Origin: Leptidea sinapis
Lineage: Eukaryota; Arthropoda; Insecta; Lepidoptera; Pieridae
NCBI RefSeq assembly: GCF_905404315.1
Contig: NC_066279.1
Span: 8,816,501-8,880,500 of the forward strand
Reading direction: 5' to 3'
Length of the DNA: 64,000 bases
Shown here: piece by piece, positions 1 to 12,400 of the stretch
Position numbering within the stretch: position 1 is the first letter of the stretch
Layout of the letters: every line of letters starts with the position of its first letter
Notes under the pieces: generated by a model
The model's input: the letters and a program-made list of their open reading frames with translations, nothing else
Told to the model about the DNA's origin: nothing
Databases searched by the model: none
Translations under genes and position numbers: made by a program

Positions 1-228
1 ATTAATAGGAGCAGACAACGGTAATATGAACTATATAGTGAGAGATCATCATGTTATCATGATGTATCTTTTCTTGTATATGTGACCTTCTGAAATATAG
101 TAAAATTACACCAATATTTAAATCGGGACTCAGTTCTGACCCGAATAACTATCGCCCTGTTTAGTGTTGCCGACCCTAAGTAAAATTTTTGAAATAAATA
201 TTTTAAGCCAAATGCTTACACAATAAAA
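1..228 (+). pseudogene. Non-LTR reverse transcriptase fragment, 5' piece of a split element
   Basis: Plus-strand translation reads like the start of a Jockey/CR1-type reverse transcriptase, with a TPIFKSG...DPNNYRP block near 100-165 and a SKIFE block near 178-200. A stop and a frame change lie inside the RYRPV region, so it is dead. The sequence stops matching at about 228. Its natural continuation (HIKQFGF and the FDFSKAFD motif) reappears at about 4010. The intervening 3.8 kb is therefore an insertion into this older element, whose upstream part lies outside the window. Confidence 0.7.
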
Positions 229-242
229 GTGGGGACCTCAAA

Positions 243-998
243 TTGACAACGTCTCCTCCACCCGATACATGCACCCTTTCGATCACAACAAGAAAATTCG
301 AGCACGAACCTAAACGAAGAATACTTATATTCGGAACCCAACAATGTGTCGGCTTAGCCTCAGCCTTATTGCAGTCGAGAAGCAATACTAAGTATGAAAA
401 ATACAGAGTTTTTGCGGAAACGAAGCCTAACGCGAAATGTTATGACATAGTGAAGAACTGCATAAGAACAGCCTTAAATCCGGACGATAAACTAGTGATA
501 TGTATAGGGGAAAATGATAACAATTTAAAGCAAGTCTTATCACAATTAGAATTAATACTACAGTCCTTTTATAACAATAGAAAAATTGTATTAAATGCTT
601 ATAAAAGTCACTCCTTTAACACTTCAAAATTGAATTACAGTATAGAAAATTTATGTAAAAAGTTTAAAAAAAGCTACTTTATAAACAGTCGATATTTTAA
701 GTTTTCAGAGATCTGTAACTCTATAAATTATGTAATAGACTGTAACGACTATGATGAGACCTACTTGTACCCTAAGAATATTAGGGAATTTGTTATGCGT
801 AATGCAACTAGCGGCAACACGACTACGTGTAGAAAGGAGCCTAAAAAAGGCACAATTCCTTTCTATTTCGATGTACAAAACTGTGATAAAAATAAACAAA
901 ATGTTAAGCCCACGGCATCTATCGAAAATGTAAGCAAAGGTACGATACCTTACTACTTCCCTGTACAAAAAAATAAAAAAAATCTTTTTCGAGCCTAA
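243..998 (+). CDS. ORF1 of CR1-like element, SGNH/esterase-like domain with a lost GDS box
   Basis: This is a 251-residue open frame directly upstream of the endonuclease ORF. CR1-clade ORF1 proteins are known to carry an SGNH hydrolase (esterase-like) domain. Here a hydrophobic strand RILIFGTQQCVGLAS sits where the GDS box would be, and CIGENDN about 70 residues later fits the GxND block. The expected nucleophilic serine is missing, because GDS reads GTQ. No zinc knuckle is seen. Two KGTIP-YF-VQ repeats lie near the C-terminus (about residues 205 and 235). The start is uncertain: ORF1 begins at the element edge and may be 5'-truncated. Host function is not implied. Confidence 0.5.
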   Translation: MTTSPPPDTCTLSITTRKFEHEPKRRILIFGTQQCVGLASALLQSRSNTKYEKYRVFAETKPNAKCYDIVKNCIRTALNPDDKLVICIGENDNNLKQVLSQLELILQSFYNNRKIVLNAYKSHSFNTSKLNYSIENLCKKFKKSYFINSRYFKFSEICNSINYVIDCNDYDETYLYPKNIREFVMRNATSGNTTTCRKEPKKGTIPFYFDVQNCDKNKQNVKPTASIENVSKGTIPYYFPVQKNKKNLFRA

Positions 999-1017
999 CA
1001 CCCGTACATTTCATATT

Positions 1018-3860
1018 ATGCACCAAAATATTGCTAGTATTTTATCAAAACGGGAACTATTAGAAATAACAGTCCAGCAGTTAAAAGCGTCACAGAAAGA
1101 TCCAGATGTAATATGCCTGTCAGAAACTTTTATAAAAAAAGGATATGAGCATTTTATCAAAATATATAATTATCAAATTGCTGCCAACTTCAGCAGAGAA
1201 CAGCAAAGAGGAGGTACTTGTATCTTAGTAAAAAACGACATTCCTTTCAAAGATTTACCATACATAAAAAAATATGCTACCCAAAACACATTTGAAGCCT
1301 GTGGCATAGAGATTGAGTGTTATAAACTGCTAGTTATTTGCCTATACAGAACACCTAACTCAGATCCCACCCAATTCTTATGTAAATTAAACGACCTTTT
1401 GAGCTACTCAACTAATAAATATAAATTTAAAATGCGTATAGTTATAGCAGGGGACCTTAATATAAACACGTTAAAAAAAGGCAATATTACTAATCATTTA
1501 CGAGACATAACCTACAATTTTAACATGAAAATTCACATAGACGTACCTACTCGCAAGTCATCTTGCATAGATCATATTCTCAGCAATATTCCAAATGCTA
1601 ACGCTACAGTCATGCCGCTTTATCTCTCTGACCATGACACAGGCCAAATGTTAAGCTTTTCTGTTAATGAAAAGCCGCAAAGAAGTACTACATATTTTAT
1701 TTATAAAAGAGATTATAATTTGGACAATATTCGCAAGTTCAGGGAATGCTTAAACAATTTATCCTGGGCGCATATATATATGCAAAATGACGCAAATGCA
1801 TTCAGTGAGTTTCATGAACTATTATGTCTATTTTACAATCTTTGCTTCCCAAAAGTGAAAGTAAAAATAAATAACAAAAATAAAAATAAACAAAACTGGA
1901 TAAGTCAAGGCTTAAAAAAAAGTTGTTTGAATAAACGTAAACTAAGATGTAAATACTATAAAAATAAAAATACTAGTAATAAAAATAGATATAAGACATA
2001 TTCTAATATTCTAAAAAAATGTATTGTGAATTAAAAAAAAAATAAAAACATTAAGTATATAAACAAACATGATAATAAATGTAGAGCCACATGGGCAGTA
2101 ATTAAAAATGAAATACGAGACACAAACTGCAAAGGAAACATAGAGAAAATTATACTTAACAACACGACAATAGCAAAACCCGTTGATATTGCTACTGCCT
2201 TCAACAATCACTACATTAATTTAACACATAATACAACACAAAAAAGTATTAAAAAATCATATAATATTAGTGCCCATGTAAACTCAATGTTCCTAAAACC
2301 CATGACAGAAAATGAGGTTAGACGAGAAATAATGTCTTTAACTAACTCCAATTCTGTAGGTTATGATGAAACCAACACCAAAATTATTAAAGAGTGTGCT
2401 AATCAATTAACTGCCATTTTAACACATTTAATAAATACATCGTTTGAGACGTGCACTTTTCCTGACGCCCTGAAATATTCATTGGTTAAGCCATTATTTA
2501 AAAAAGGTGAAAAGTGTAATATTAATAACTATCGTCCAATAACTTTGAAACCCATATTGTCTAAGATATATGAAAAGTGCATGTACAGAAGATTAAGCGA
2601 CTATTGCGAAAAATTTCATATAATTAGCAACGAACAGTTTGGCTTTCAAAAAAATAAGTCCACTTCATTAGCGGTATTCACTCTTGTAAAGTCTATAGTT
2701 ACAAGTATCAACAATAGCAATCTAACTACTGGACTATTTTTTGATATCTCGAAAGCCTTCAACTTAGTCTCCCACAATCTGCTACTAGATAAGCTTGAAT
2801 TAATCGGTATCAGGGGTCCTACACTTCAGTGGATAGCATCATATCTTAGCAACAGGCAACAATGTGTCGTTATTGATAAGATAGATGACAATGGAGATAC
2901 GGTCCCTTTCTTGTCCGGATACAAGCACAATAAATGTGGCGTTCCACAAGGAAGTGTGCTGGGCCCTATCCTATTCTTATTATTTATAAATGATATTATT
3001 AACATAACCAAACATCAATGTGTGTTATTTGCTGATGATATCACAATCGTTGTAGCGTCTGAAAAAAAATAATAACTGTATCAATAATCATGAGATTGAA
3101 ATTAATAACACTATAAATAAATGAATACAGTGGCTTGATATAAATAATTTGAAAATAAATCTTAATAAATCCATATATATCAATTTCAATAAATGTTATA
3201 ATCCTAAATACAATATACAACTAAAAATAACAACAATTAAAGAAGAAGCACATACAAAGTTTCTAGGAGTAATAATAGATGAGAACTTCAATTGGAAAGA
3301 GCAAGTAGATAATATATGTAAGAAAATAAATAAGTTCGTATATGCGCTTAAGCAAGTCAAAAGAGTAACAAGCTTAAAAACTGCTATAATGACTTATCAC
3401 GCACATGTAGAATCGGTACTGCGCTACGGGCTTATATTATGGGGACACAGCACAGATATCAACAGAGCATTTATTGCTCAAAAAAACTGTATTAGGGCAA
3501 TGTACGGGATGCATCCTGAGCAATCGTGTCAACCCATATTAAAAAACTAGGATTGTTACCTTTGCCGTCGCTTTACATCTTCGAGATATGTATGTTTGTA
3601 AAAAAAATAAAGAATTGTTTAAATCAGCTAATGATCTAAATCCGCGGAACCGACGTGATCCACAAAGACTCGTTCTTCATGATGTTCCAAAAATTACCAA
3701 ATATAATAAAAGTTGTGTATGTAATAGTGTTCGTATTTATAATGAGTTACCGAGTAGCATAAAAAATTTAAATTCTAGATTATTCAAGAATAAGCTATAT
3801 ATTTGGCTAAATGATTATAATTTTTATAGTATTAAGGAATTTATGGAAATGAAATTCTGA
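1018..3860 (+). pseudogene. ORF2 of CR1-like element: AP endonuclease and reverse transcriptase, lightly broken
   Basis: The endonuclease (1018-about 1680) shows HQNIASI, ICLSETF, the AGDLNIN catalytic-type block and SDHD. A TAA at 2032-2034 interrupts the frame, but the same frame stays open from 2035 to 3070. The reverse transcriptase shows NNYRPITL, FDISKAFN, GVPQGSVLGP and the catalytic FADD at about 3028. A frameshift in a run of eight A near 3063 separates it from the thumb region (3149-3550: FLGVIIDE, YGLILWG). A further shift leads to the C-terminal tail 3588-3860 ending FYSIKEF. In intact elements it copies the RNA at a nicked target site; this copy cannot make one protein. Confidence 0.75.
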
Positions 3861-4009
3861 TTATATTCATTGTGTTTAAATATTTGCATGCTAGGAATAG
3901 TGCTGGCAAAACATGTAAGCTCTTATTATTTATTTAAATTTAAACACCATTGTATACTATGTTTTTTACAAATAAATATATTATTATTATTATTATTTAA
4001 CACTTATAA

Positions 4010-5315
4010 GTTACTTCATATAAAACAATTTGGCTTTACTAGGGAACGCTCGACTACGGATGCAGGTGTTGAACTCATCAGGAATATTTTTGAGGTCTGG
4101 GAGGAAACACAGAATGCACTTTGTATCTTCTGTGATTTTTCTAAGGCTTTTGATTGTGTTCAACATTCAACGCTGGTCAGGAAGCTATGTCACTATGATA
4201 TAAGAGGATCTGCACTCGATCTTCTGATCTCATATTTAAATAATATGATTCAGAGGGTCGAGGTGAATGGCAGGAGATCTCCTGGGACTCCTATCGGTAT
4301 CGGGTATGGGGGGTACCACAAGGGTCGATTCTTGGACCCTTCCTCTTCCTAATTTATATAAATGATCTACCTAACCTTGTAGAAAAAAAACACAAGGTGG
4401 TATTGTTTGCGGATGACACTTCACTTATATTCAAAGTGAAACGAAGCCAAGTTTTATATGACGAAGTAAACAATGCTCTATCTGACATCGTGAACTGGTT
4501 TAGCGCCAATAACGTATTGTTAAATAGTCATAAAACCAAATATATTAAATTTACCGCGCCAAATGTCAATAATGTACATTCGAATATTTTATTAAATGGA
4601 GAGGTGGTAAAACCAGCGGAATCTGCTGTATTTCTTGGCATTACTCTTGATTCCAAATTGCAATGGAGCCCCCATATTGAAGGATTAGCGAATAGGCTTA
4701 GTTCTGCAGCATATGCGGTTATGAAAATTAGACGGTTAACTGACATAGATACGGCGCGACTAGTATACTTTAGTTATTTTCATAGTATTATGTCCTATGG
4801 TATATTATTATGGGGCAGTGCGGCCGATATTAATAACATCTTTGTGCTGCAGAAGAGGGCTATTCGCGCGACTTATAACCTAGGTCCTAAAGAATCATTT
4901 AGAGAAAATTTTAAAGAAATAAACATTTTGACTGTTGCTTCTCAATACATTTTTGATAATGTTCTGTAACAAACATAAACTTGTTATGCCTACTACTCGG
5001 TTGGGTCGAGTTAGTAAGTCTTTTGATGGGCGATGTATATGCTTCTAGAATATGAATTGTTAAAAACATTTGTGTAGGAAAGGTTACTATGACACCAAGG
5101 ACTGGGAATAAAGTGAACACCCTCAGGCTCTTTAATTATAAATGTTTATTGTACGATATCACATTGTAATCCATATTTTTATATTTAAAAAAAACCCGCT
5201 GAGTTTCTTGCGCCCATTCTTCTCAGGTCTGAGGCAGTCTCTTTTGAATGGGTAGTTTTAGACGTTCAATAAGTGATTTTGAATCCTATTTTGAATAAAA
5301 ATATTTGAATTTGAA
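4010..5315 (+). pseudogene. 3' part of the split Jockey/CR1-type element
   Basis: This continues the fragment at 1-228. It reads HIKQFGFTRERST, then CDFSKAFD, then a frame break near 4300 in what should be the GVPQGS block, and VLFADDTS at 4397-4425. The thumb follows with AVFLGITLD and YGILLWG to 4969. The 3' untranslated part includes a CGCCCATTCTTCTCAGG segment and ends in GAATAAAAATATTTGAATTTGAAT at about 5290-5315, a tail style common in insect non-LTR elements. It is a dead copy with several frame breaks, and it was the target of the CR1-like insertion. Confidence 0.75.
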
Positions 5316-6202
5316 TATATGACACCACAGGATGATTGGCATTGTCTTCAAGAGTGTGTGCAGAAGATCGGCTGGGCCAGGGTGTTATTCTATTAAGGCT
5401 AAACCCACCAAGTGAAGATTTCGACTAACGCCCAGAACTTACGTGTTCCAAATCGGTAACTAGCAGGCTATGTACTCACCGGTTTTGACAACGTGCTCAG
5501 GATATCGTTTTTTTGGTAGATACATATAAATATATTTTGTTGCTGTTACTTAGAATAAAAAGTAATTCTGATCAAGTCCTATGGATGAAAAATCAGCTCA
5601 GCGTTTTAAATAAACAACTTAATTACATTCACCGGTTATAGCGAAATAGATGGAACTAGCAGCTGTGCACACTCGACTCGACTCAAATAAAAGTTTTATG
5701 TCATTTATAATTCATTGTTCAAAACGATATAATAGACATTACTGCGCCCCAAAAAATTATGATTATAAAATCTATAATATTATAAAAGAAAGAATTTTAA
5801 AAGAGAGAACAATCTATAGAATACTATATCTATGGATGACGGCAGACTTGCATTTGATAGAACATAGGTAATATAGGAAGAGAAGAGAAAAATTTAGCAA
5901 ATTTACAAATGGCTTCCGTATCCAACTTTTAGGCTGCCGTAATTTTTGGTGGCATGGTTTTAAATTGTAGGTTCGTAATACAATTCAAAACCATTACTAT
6001 ATTGTTTATGTATTTTCTTTTATGATTACACTTATAAATTCAATTTATGTGTGGTACTCGTAGCAATTGGTACTTAAAAACGTGCCGGTTATTTAGACGT
6101 CAGATTTTCTGGCGGATACCTAATACTTTTATTGAAAATAAGAATGTTATTATGAAATATTCATTTTAACTATCTATTTTACTATATGTTGTTTCATTTC
6201 AG
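5316..6202. other. Upstream region of the FAM120 gene, no clear coding
   Basis: I see no convincing gene. The longest open frame (5650-5871) has no family features. The acceptor at 6201-6202 (TTTCATTTCAG) implies at least one upstream non-coding exon in this stretch or further left. A weak candidate donor, ATAG/GTAATA, lies at about 5869, but I could not place the transcription start. Confidence 0.4.
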
Positions 6203-6279
6203 ATCGATTATTAATACAATTGGAACGAACGTTTAGAGTACCTACTGAAACAAGTTGAAGAACCTATAGGTGATCCACC
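6203..6279 (+). other. 5' UTR part of FAM120 first coding exon
   Basis: This is the leader between the TTTCATTTCAG acceptor (6201-6202) and the start codon. It ends in GATCCACC before ATGG, an excellent start context, which supports ATG 6280 as the initiator. Confidence 0.6.
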
Positions 6280-6427
6280 ATGGGAATACAAGATCTTCAA
6301 ACATTTTTGGAAAATGAAGGTGCTGGTGTAGACTTGTTTAGAATTGCAAGATGTCATGCGGGTGGGTTTCGATTAGTACTGGATGCAGAGGGCTGTTTGG
6401 ATCGTCTGTATGGAGGATATTTTTCAG
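6280..6427 (+). CDS. FAM120 exon 1
   Basis: Encodes the N-terminus MGIQDLQTF to GGYFS. It includes the DAEGCLDRLYGG stretch that aligns with the DADNCLHRLYGG motif of vertebrate FAM120A (PIN-like fold, first acidic residue). The donor is G/GTAAGA; it ends in phase 1. Confidence 0.95.
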
Positions 6428-9400
6428 GTAAGATTTTATGTAATATTTTGGATATTACATTAAGACATTTATTACATTAATGATTAGGTTCGTATTAAAT
6501 ATCTACTTATACATATCATAAAATCGAAACATCCTATTATTATTATTATTAATTATTCTTGATGTATGTTCTGGTCATTAACTATTGAGTAGATTTAATT
6601 AAAATTAACAAGAGGTCAAGACAAGGCTACATATTCTCACACAGGCAGGCACAGTATTTTTGCTGCTTTATTCCATGCGGATGACATCATGGGCATTAGT
6701 TTGTAGTGCATAGATGTGTGTCAATTTGTATATGTGCATATCACACACACACTGAGATTGTATTCCCCAAACAAAAATTCATATAAAAATTGTGTGTATT
6801 AAAAATGTATTTAAAAACAATATTAGGATAAAAGTAGCTTACTTATATGTACATAGCAAAATTTAATAATATGTGTTAAAATATGTGTGGTATTAGTGGT
6901 TAATTTGAATTAAGGTTATACAAAAAATTAATTTGATAATATTTAAATTATATTATTTATAAAGGATTAAAACATGTGTAATTTTAACTGTGTTTTTTTG
7001 TTAGGTTTATTGCTTAAAGTTACATTTGTATTTTTATTTATCAGTCCCCCTGAAAACATGCTGTGAAAATCATATTGAATTAAATATATATATATGTAAT
7101 ACACAAGAAATCTTAGGTAAAAACAAACATGTGTCTTAATTCTTTAAAAAGTTTTTATTTAGACAGGAATGACTTTCATACAATATTAATAAATATGTTA
7201 TCCCTTATTTTTTCTGAATTCGATGATAACTTAGGTATGTTCAGTCCGTTGGTAGTTTTCAGGGGTACATCCAAGTCAGCCAGCTAAGTAAAATAATAAT
7301 AAAAATGTAACTTTTACACAAAAAACCTAATGTAATGTTAACAGTAAAATTCTATAATAGTAAATTCTATCCATATAACATATTTAACATGGAATCATAT
7401 CATCACATATTTTTGAAGCAATAAACTTCAGCTTATTATTACTTTATAATGATATCTTTGTTATCCCCTCAACACCAGATATTACTAATTTTTAACAAGA
7501 TTTCTTATGACCTCAAAATATTTTACACATTTTGCCGGACCTGTCATCTTCTATTCTATTCTTTCTAATGGCTTCTGTGGAAGGGGCACCACAACTCGCC
7601 AATGTCACGTTTCAGTAGACCAACAAGCTTAGAGTGTGTCATTTGATCGTTGTAAATGAATTTACAAGTGATTATAGTAATGACCGGTGCCCAGAATCAA
7701 AACAGATTTATTTTCTTATTATACCTGTAACAAATATACATGCTGTTAGATTATAATGGACAAACACTGATAATATTACTTATATAAAACATTTATTGTG
7801 TTAGTTATAACTTAATATTATTTTGTTTAATATATTTACATATAGTATTTACTAAAGGAGTGAAAACAAAGGTGAGGAGGTATTTCATGGAGGTGGGGCG
7901 GGGGATTTCAGGATGTATAAAGTTGTACAAGGAAGACTTCATTAAAGGCCAATTATAGAATAAATGGTCTACATTTCCCTCATCAAGTCCACAGTCACAT
8001 AGAGAATGGTCTCTAATTCTTAGTTTGGCTAGGAATGTCGTGGTATCTTAATTTTTTATATAAATTAATAAGTTGGAGTCTGGCATCTCATTGTCATAAT
8101 GAAGAACCTACTTAGTCATATTATGTTAGTGTGATTGCTTTTTTGCAGTATGTGTTGACATAGTTTGAACTATTTGATCTTTTTATAGATTGGGCATGTG
8201 GAGGACAGTGGGCTCGTTGTGTTCAGTTTTTGACAACACTGGCACAGTCACTGGCTGAGAATCAGGTTGCTCTTTGTGTTGCCTTCAATGGATCACACCC
8301 TACACCACCTGCTTTGCCCCAACATTGGATTCAAACACAAGCTATGTACAGGCAACGAGTAAACTCTGTTAGTATATTCATTATTTATATACATACATAT
8401 TTATTATAAGATACAAACATTTTTAATAATATTAACAATTTTTATTTCCAGGTGTTGCGTCATATTGTTACCAAAGGTACACCTCCCCCTAAAGTATGGT
8501 GGGTCCCACCAACTGGGTTGCACTCCTGCTTAAGAACAGTATTAAGATATCTAAATATACCAGTAGTATGTATAGAAATATATATATCTTTAAATGATTT
8601 ATGTATGATGAGAGCATTTTACGAATATATTTCCCTCAACTTTTGTGCAGATGGTATCATCCGATGATCATTGCCAAGAAGTAGTTGGTCTGTGTCGAGA
8701 GAAGGCTTATGCAGGTCTAGTGGGTTGTTCCGGGGAATACTTAGTATTCCAACCTCCAAGATATTTTAGCTCATCTCAATTGAAATTAACTTATAGAGTG
8801 AGTAATGAAAAATAGATTACATATTTAAATAATTGTATTTTAAATTATATATGTAAAATATTAATACTTTATTGTTGCCATGTTATAGTCATCCTTGGAA
8901 ACAAAAGAATATATGGTTCATGACTTACCAAAACTTCTAGACCTGCCTCAAGACAGGCTGTGCCTTTTTGCAGCACTACTTGGCGGAACCATATTATCAG
9001 AACAAAGTTTGACAGATTTTTATAAACGTCTTGGAATAAATCTGAAAAAGGTAATGGTCTCAAAAGAGATATATTATTTTTAATTATGCTTTACTATTTT
9101 TTTTTCCAATATTATTTAATCAATATGTTATTTCAGCAACAAGTTCCTCCTGAGGGATTAATTAAAACCATTGGACAGTTTGTTCGTGATTTGCCATCTT
9201 CTGACATTGATGGAGCTTGTATTGAAATTTTTGGTGATTTAAATGATCTCAGAGCGGCCAAACTTAAGCAAGCTGTTCAGTATTACCTAAATGGCACCAA
9301 AGATGGATTTCTCAAATATAAGACAGCATCTGGTAGAGTATTAGTCAATAATCAAATAAATTTGCATTCCTAGTTCAGATTAAGAATTTATGAAAAGATG

Positions 9401-12400
9401 TTCTGTAAAGAAAAGGCTATCACACAATTATTTAAAGAGAAATGTGGGTCCATTTATAACAAAAAAGAAATGAAATATGTATTTTCTTTTTAGGCCGACG
9501 CCCGAAGAATAACAAAAAGAATCAGAAACCCGATATGAGTCCACAATCAACTTCCATGGATTTAGACACGTCTAAACTAGCTACAGAATCTTCAGAAAAT
9601 GAGGTTACTTTCTTTTATGAAGTATATTGCTGTGGTCATCCACGCCTTTTGTCATATGCATAATATTGCAAACACATTGGCATTATATATTGGCAAATAT
9701 TGCAATTCATTTAAAAATACATTCTCCACTGTGCTTAATTATATTTATTTGTGTTATAACATATTTATTATTTTATCCTACATATTTATGTTTTGATTTC
9801 ACCCATTCATTTCTTTTATTCCTTTTTTGTGCACATGTGGATTATTGACCAAATTAAATCTGCATGAATTACAGCAAAAAGGCTTGGAAGATTACAAGTT
9901 GGCCACAGCAAATGCGTCAATGAACGCGGATTTTAGCATAGAAGACCATTGTCATGAGTTGACTCATGGAGTAACAGCGATGTCACTTCAGTCTGGAGAT
10001 GAAGAGATGTTAAGACCGCAATCTAAACCAACTCACAATAGAGAGAGATCGACAACAAAGGAGGTGTGATATTGTGTCTTGATCACTAACAAATTTCATG
10101 ATCATATTCACAATTTATTGAATCCACATCTGTAATGTTTTCATTCACATGTGAATTAGTTTTGTTGTGTTGACCTGAGCTTATTAATCCTTTGACAATT
10201 AAAATTGTCTGCTTCTAGTATTGAAAATCAACTAGAAAAATTATCTTGTTTCGTAATATTCAGAGAATCAATAAAATTTAGATATTTTTTACTCATTTAT
10301 AATTAATTAATTGTAAGTCAGTGAGAAAGAGAGCTGTCTTATTATTTTATTTAATATGATATATTATCTGACATATAATAATAAATGACTTGGTGTAAAA
10401 TGTGCATGGTGGTATACTAATTTGGCCATAGTTATTTTTGCTTACACAATGGAAAATAAAGACAACATTTTTAATATTGATTCAAACTGAATAGGAGATG
10501 TTAAAATAAATTTTTAAAATGATGCCTACTCTAACCAAACATCACATTAAAAGAAGGCTCACTCTAACCAAACATTACATTAAAATGAGGTTTACTCCAA
10601 CCAAATATTACATTAAAATGAGTTTAATTCTAACCAAATATTAATATTTTGAATGTCTGCTGTGTATAAGGTTCATCAAGGAGCACCAATCAATAACTTA
10701 ATGTGTCTCTTTTATATAATTTTTATAATTTAGAAATAGAAAACTGACAAACTTACAGAGTATCTGAAGTGTAATATGTTGAAATATGAATCAAATGAGT
10801 TACTACAAATTACACAAAATATAAGACACTAAGATGAAAATACACCACAATAGATAGAAAATGAAGTGGTGAAAATACTCGTAATATAAAAATTTGAAAA
10901 AGCTGAATGCATGGTGTTTATAAGTAGAGAACTTATAAAAAATTGTACAGTTCTGGTGAAGGGCTTAAATAAAATGTTGCTAACATTTCGTGTTAAAAAA
11001 TTTGTCATTGATTTCAGAGCCCAGCAACCATTAGCGCTCACCTGCATAGTGAAGATAACTGCCCAAGTGCACCAGCCGAGGTCTTACGCACCTGTGCTGA
11101 ACGTCATGCTAGGGGTCTGATGCATCCACATATGCTCTCAATACTTACTCATCGGCAGATTACTCTTCCAGTTTTGATGGAAGATGACAATCACAGAGAA
11201 ATACCGTCTATACATCACTTTTATCGACCAGTCCGACAGCATATTTATGCTATATTATATAATATGCATCATCATCGCTTCATGGCGCAGAAAGCGAAAG
11301 GTACGGTAATTATATATATAATTATAGAGCCTGCTAGATTGATTAGATTGTTGAACCTATGTTAGTCATTTTTTTTAACAAAATTGTCCTTTTTAGATGA
11401 AGGTGTTGCTGGTGCATCTACCACTAATGATCAACCATGCACTGTACAAATATCTGAATGGATATATTCTCGTGTGAACCCTGGTAAACATCCTGAAGTT
11501 GTACCAGGAGTTGTTCTTGATTGGCCCGTACCTACTGTCCAAAGGCTTTGGTTTGGGTGAGTTTTTTTAAATAGGTAAGATAAATTTTTAAAATTGAAAT
11601 TGTGGCATATATTATAATGAAAAAATCAGGAGTGGAACCAAAAAAGGCGCTCTATTACAAAAGTAATTTGAAAAATAACTGATTTAATTTTCCTCAGAAC
11701 TGCTCAGGAAGATAAAGGTCGTCGTTTGAGGGCTTTCCTATCCTGCATGAAGTCTGATACACCTCTCATGTTAAATACCTCCTATGTGCCACAACATTTA
11801 TTGATATTGGGAACTGTGTTGAGGTAAATACTATTGTTCAATTTAATTCAGTTCATTTAAAACGCATAAATTTTGGATGTTAGAGGAATAAGAGTTATTT
11901 TTCAGATACATCATGACATCCCAAATACAGATTTTGAGGCGACAGGAGTTAGACGCATTTTTAGCTACAGCTTTCTCAGGTGATCTCATGAATGCTCTAC
12001 ATCTGCAGGAGATGACAGTAAGTTCATTGATACATCATGATGTGCATTTATTTTGTTTGATTTAACTAAATTTAAATAATGTAAAAAAAAAACATAAGAC
12101 CTGATGAAATCTTTGAGATATTTTTTCATGAATGGTATGAGAGAAATCGAATGTGGGATCGATGTGGAAATGTTGTTTGTTAAGTGCCTCTTGTACGCCG
12201 ATGATCATGTCATTTTTTCATCATCGGTTAATGAGTTGCAAGAAATGATGGACTGATTGAACAAGAGCTTTAAAGTGAGAGGTATGAAAGTGAATGCAAA
12301 AAAGACGAAAGTAAGAAATGGTATTTGAGAAGGATGAAAGTTGAATGAGTGTAATATTACGATTGAAGGGTTGAACAAGTTACAGAATTCGTATATTTGA

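Larger units (their letters stand above)
229..4009 (+). mobile_element. CR1-like non-LTR retrotransposon, nearly full length, nested
   Basis: This unit has two coding regions in order: ORF1 (243-998), then an endonuclease plus reverse transcriptase ORF2 (1018-3860). It ends in AAATAAATATATTATTATTATTATT-type short repeats near 3970-4000, as CR1-clade elements usually end in a short microsatellite rather than long poly(A). Both edges fall inside another reverse transcriptase gene. Only a few lesions are visible: one in-frame TAA in ORF2, a poly(A)-associated frameshift and one more shift near 3550. The insertion is therefore probably fairly young. The clade call rests on motif style and the SGNH-like ORF1, not on a tree. 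Confidence 0.7.

Noticed and set aside
9599..9848. Plus-strand hydrophobic ORFs in FAM120 intron 7
   Set aside because: AT-rich intron translation without motifs, lying between well-phased exons 7 and 8.
10829..11120. ORFs overlapping the start of FAM120 exon 9
   Set aside because: They cross the acceptor at 11016-11017 in wrong frames; the correct frame from 11018 matches the family.
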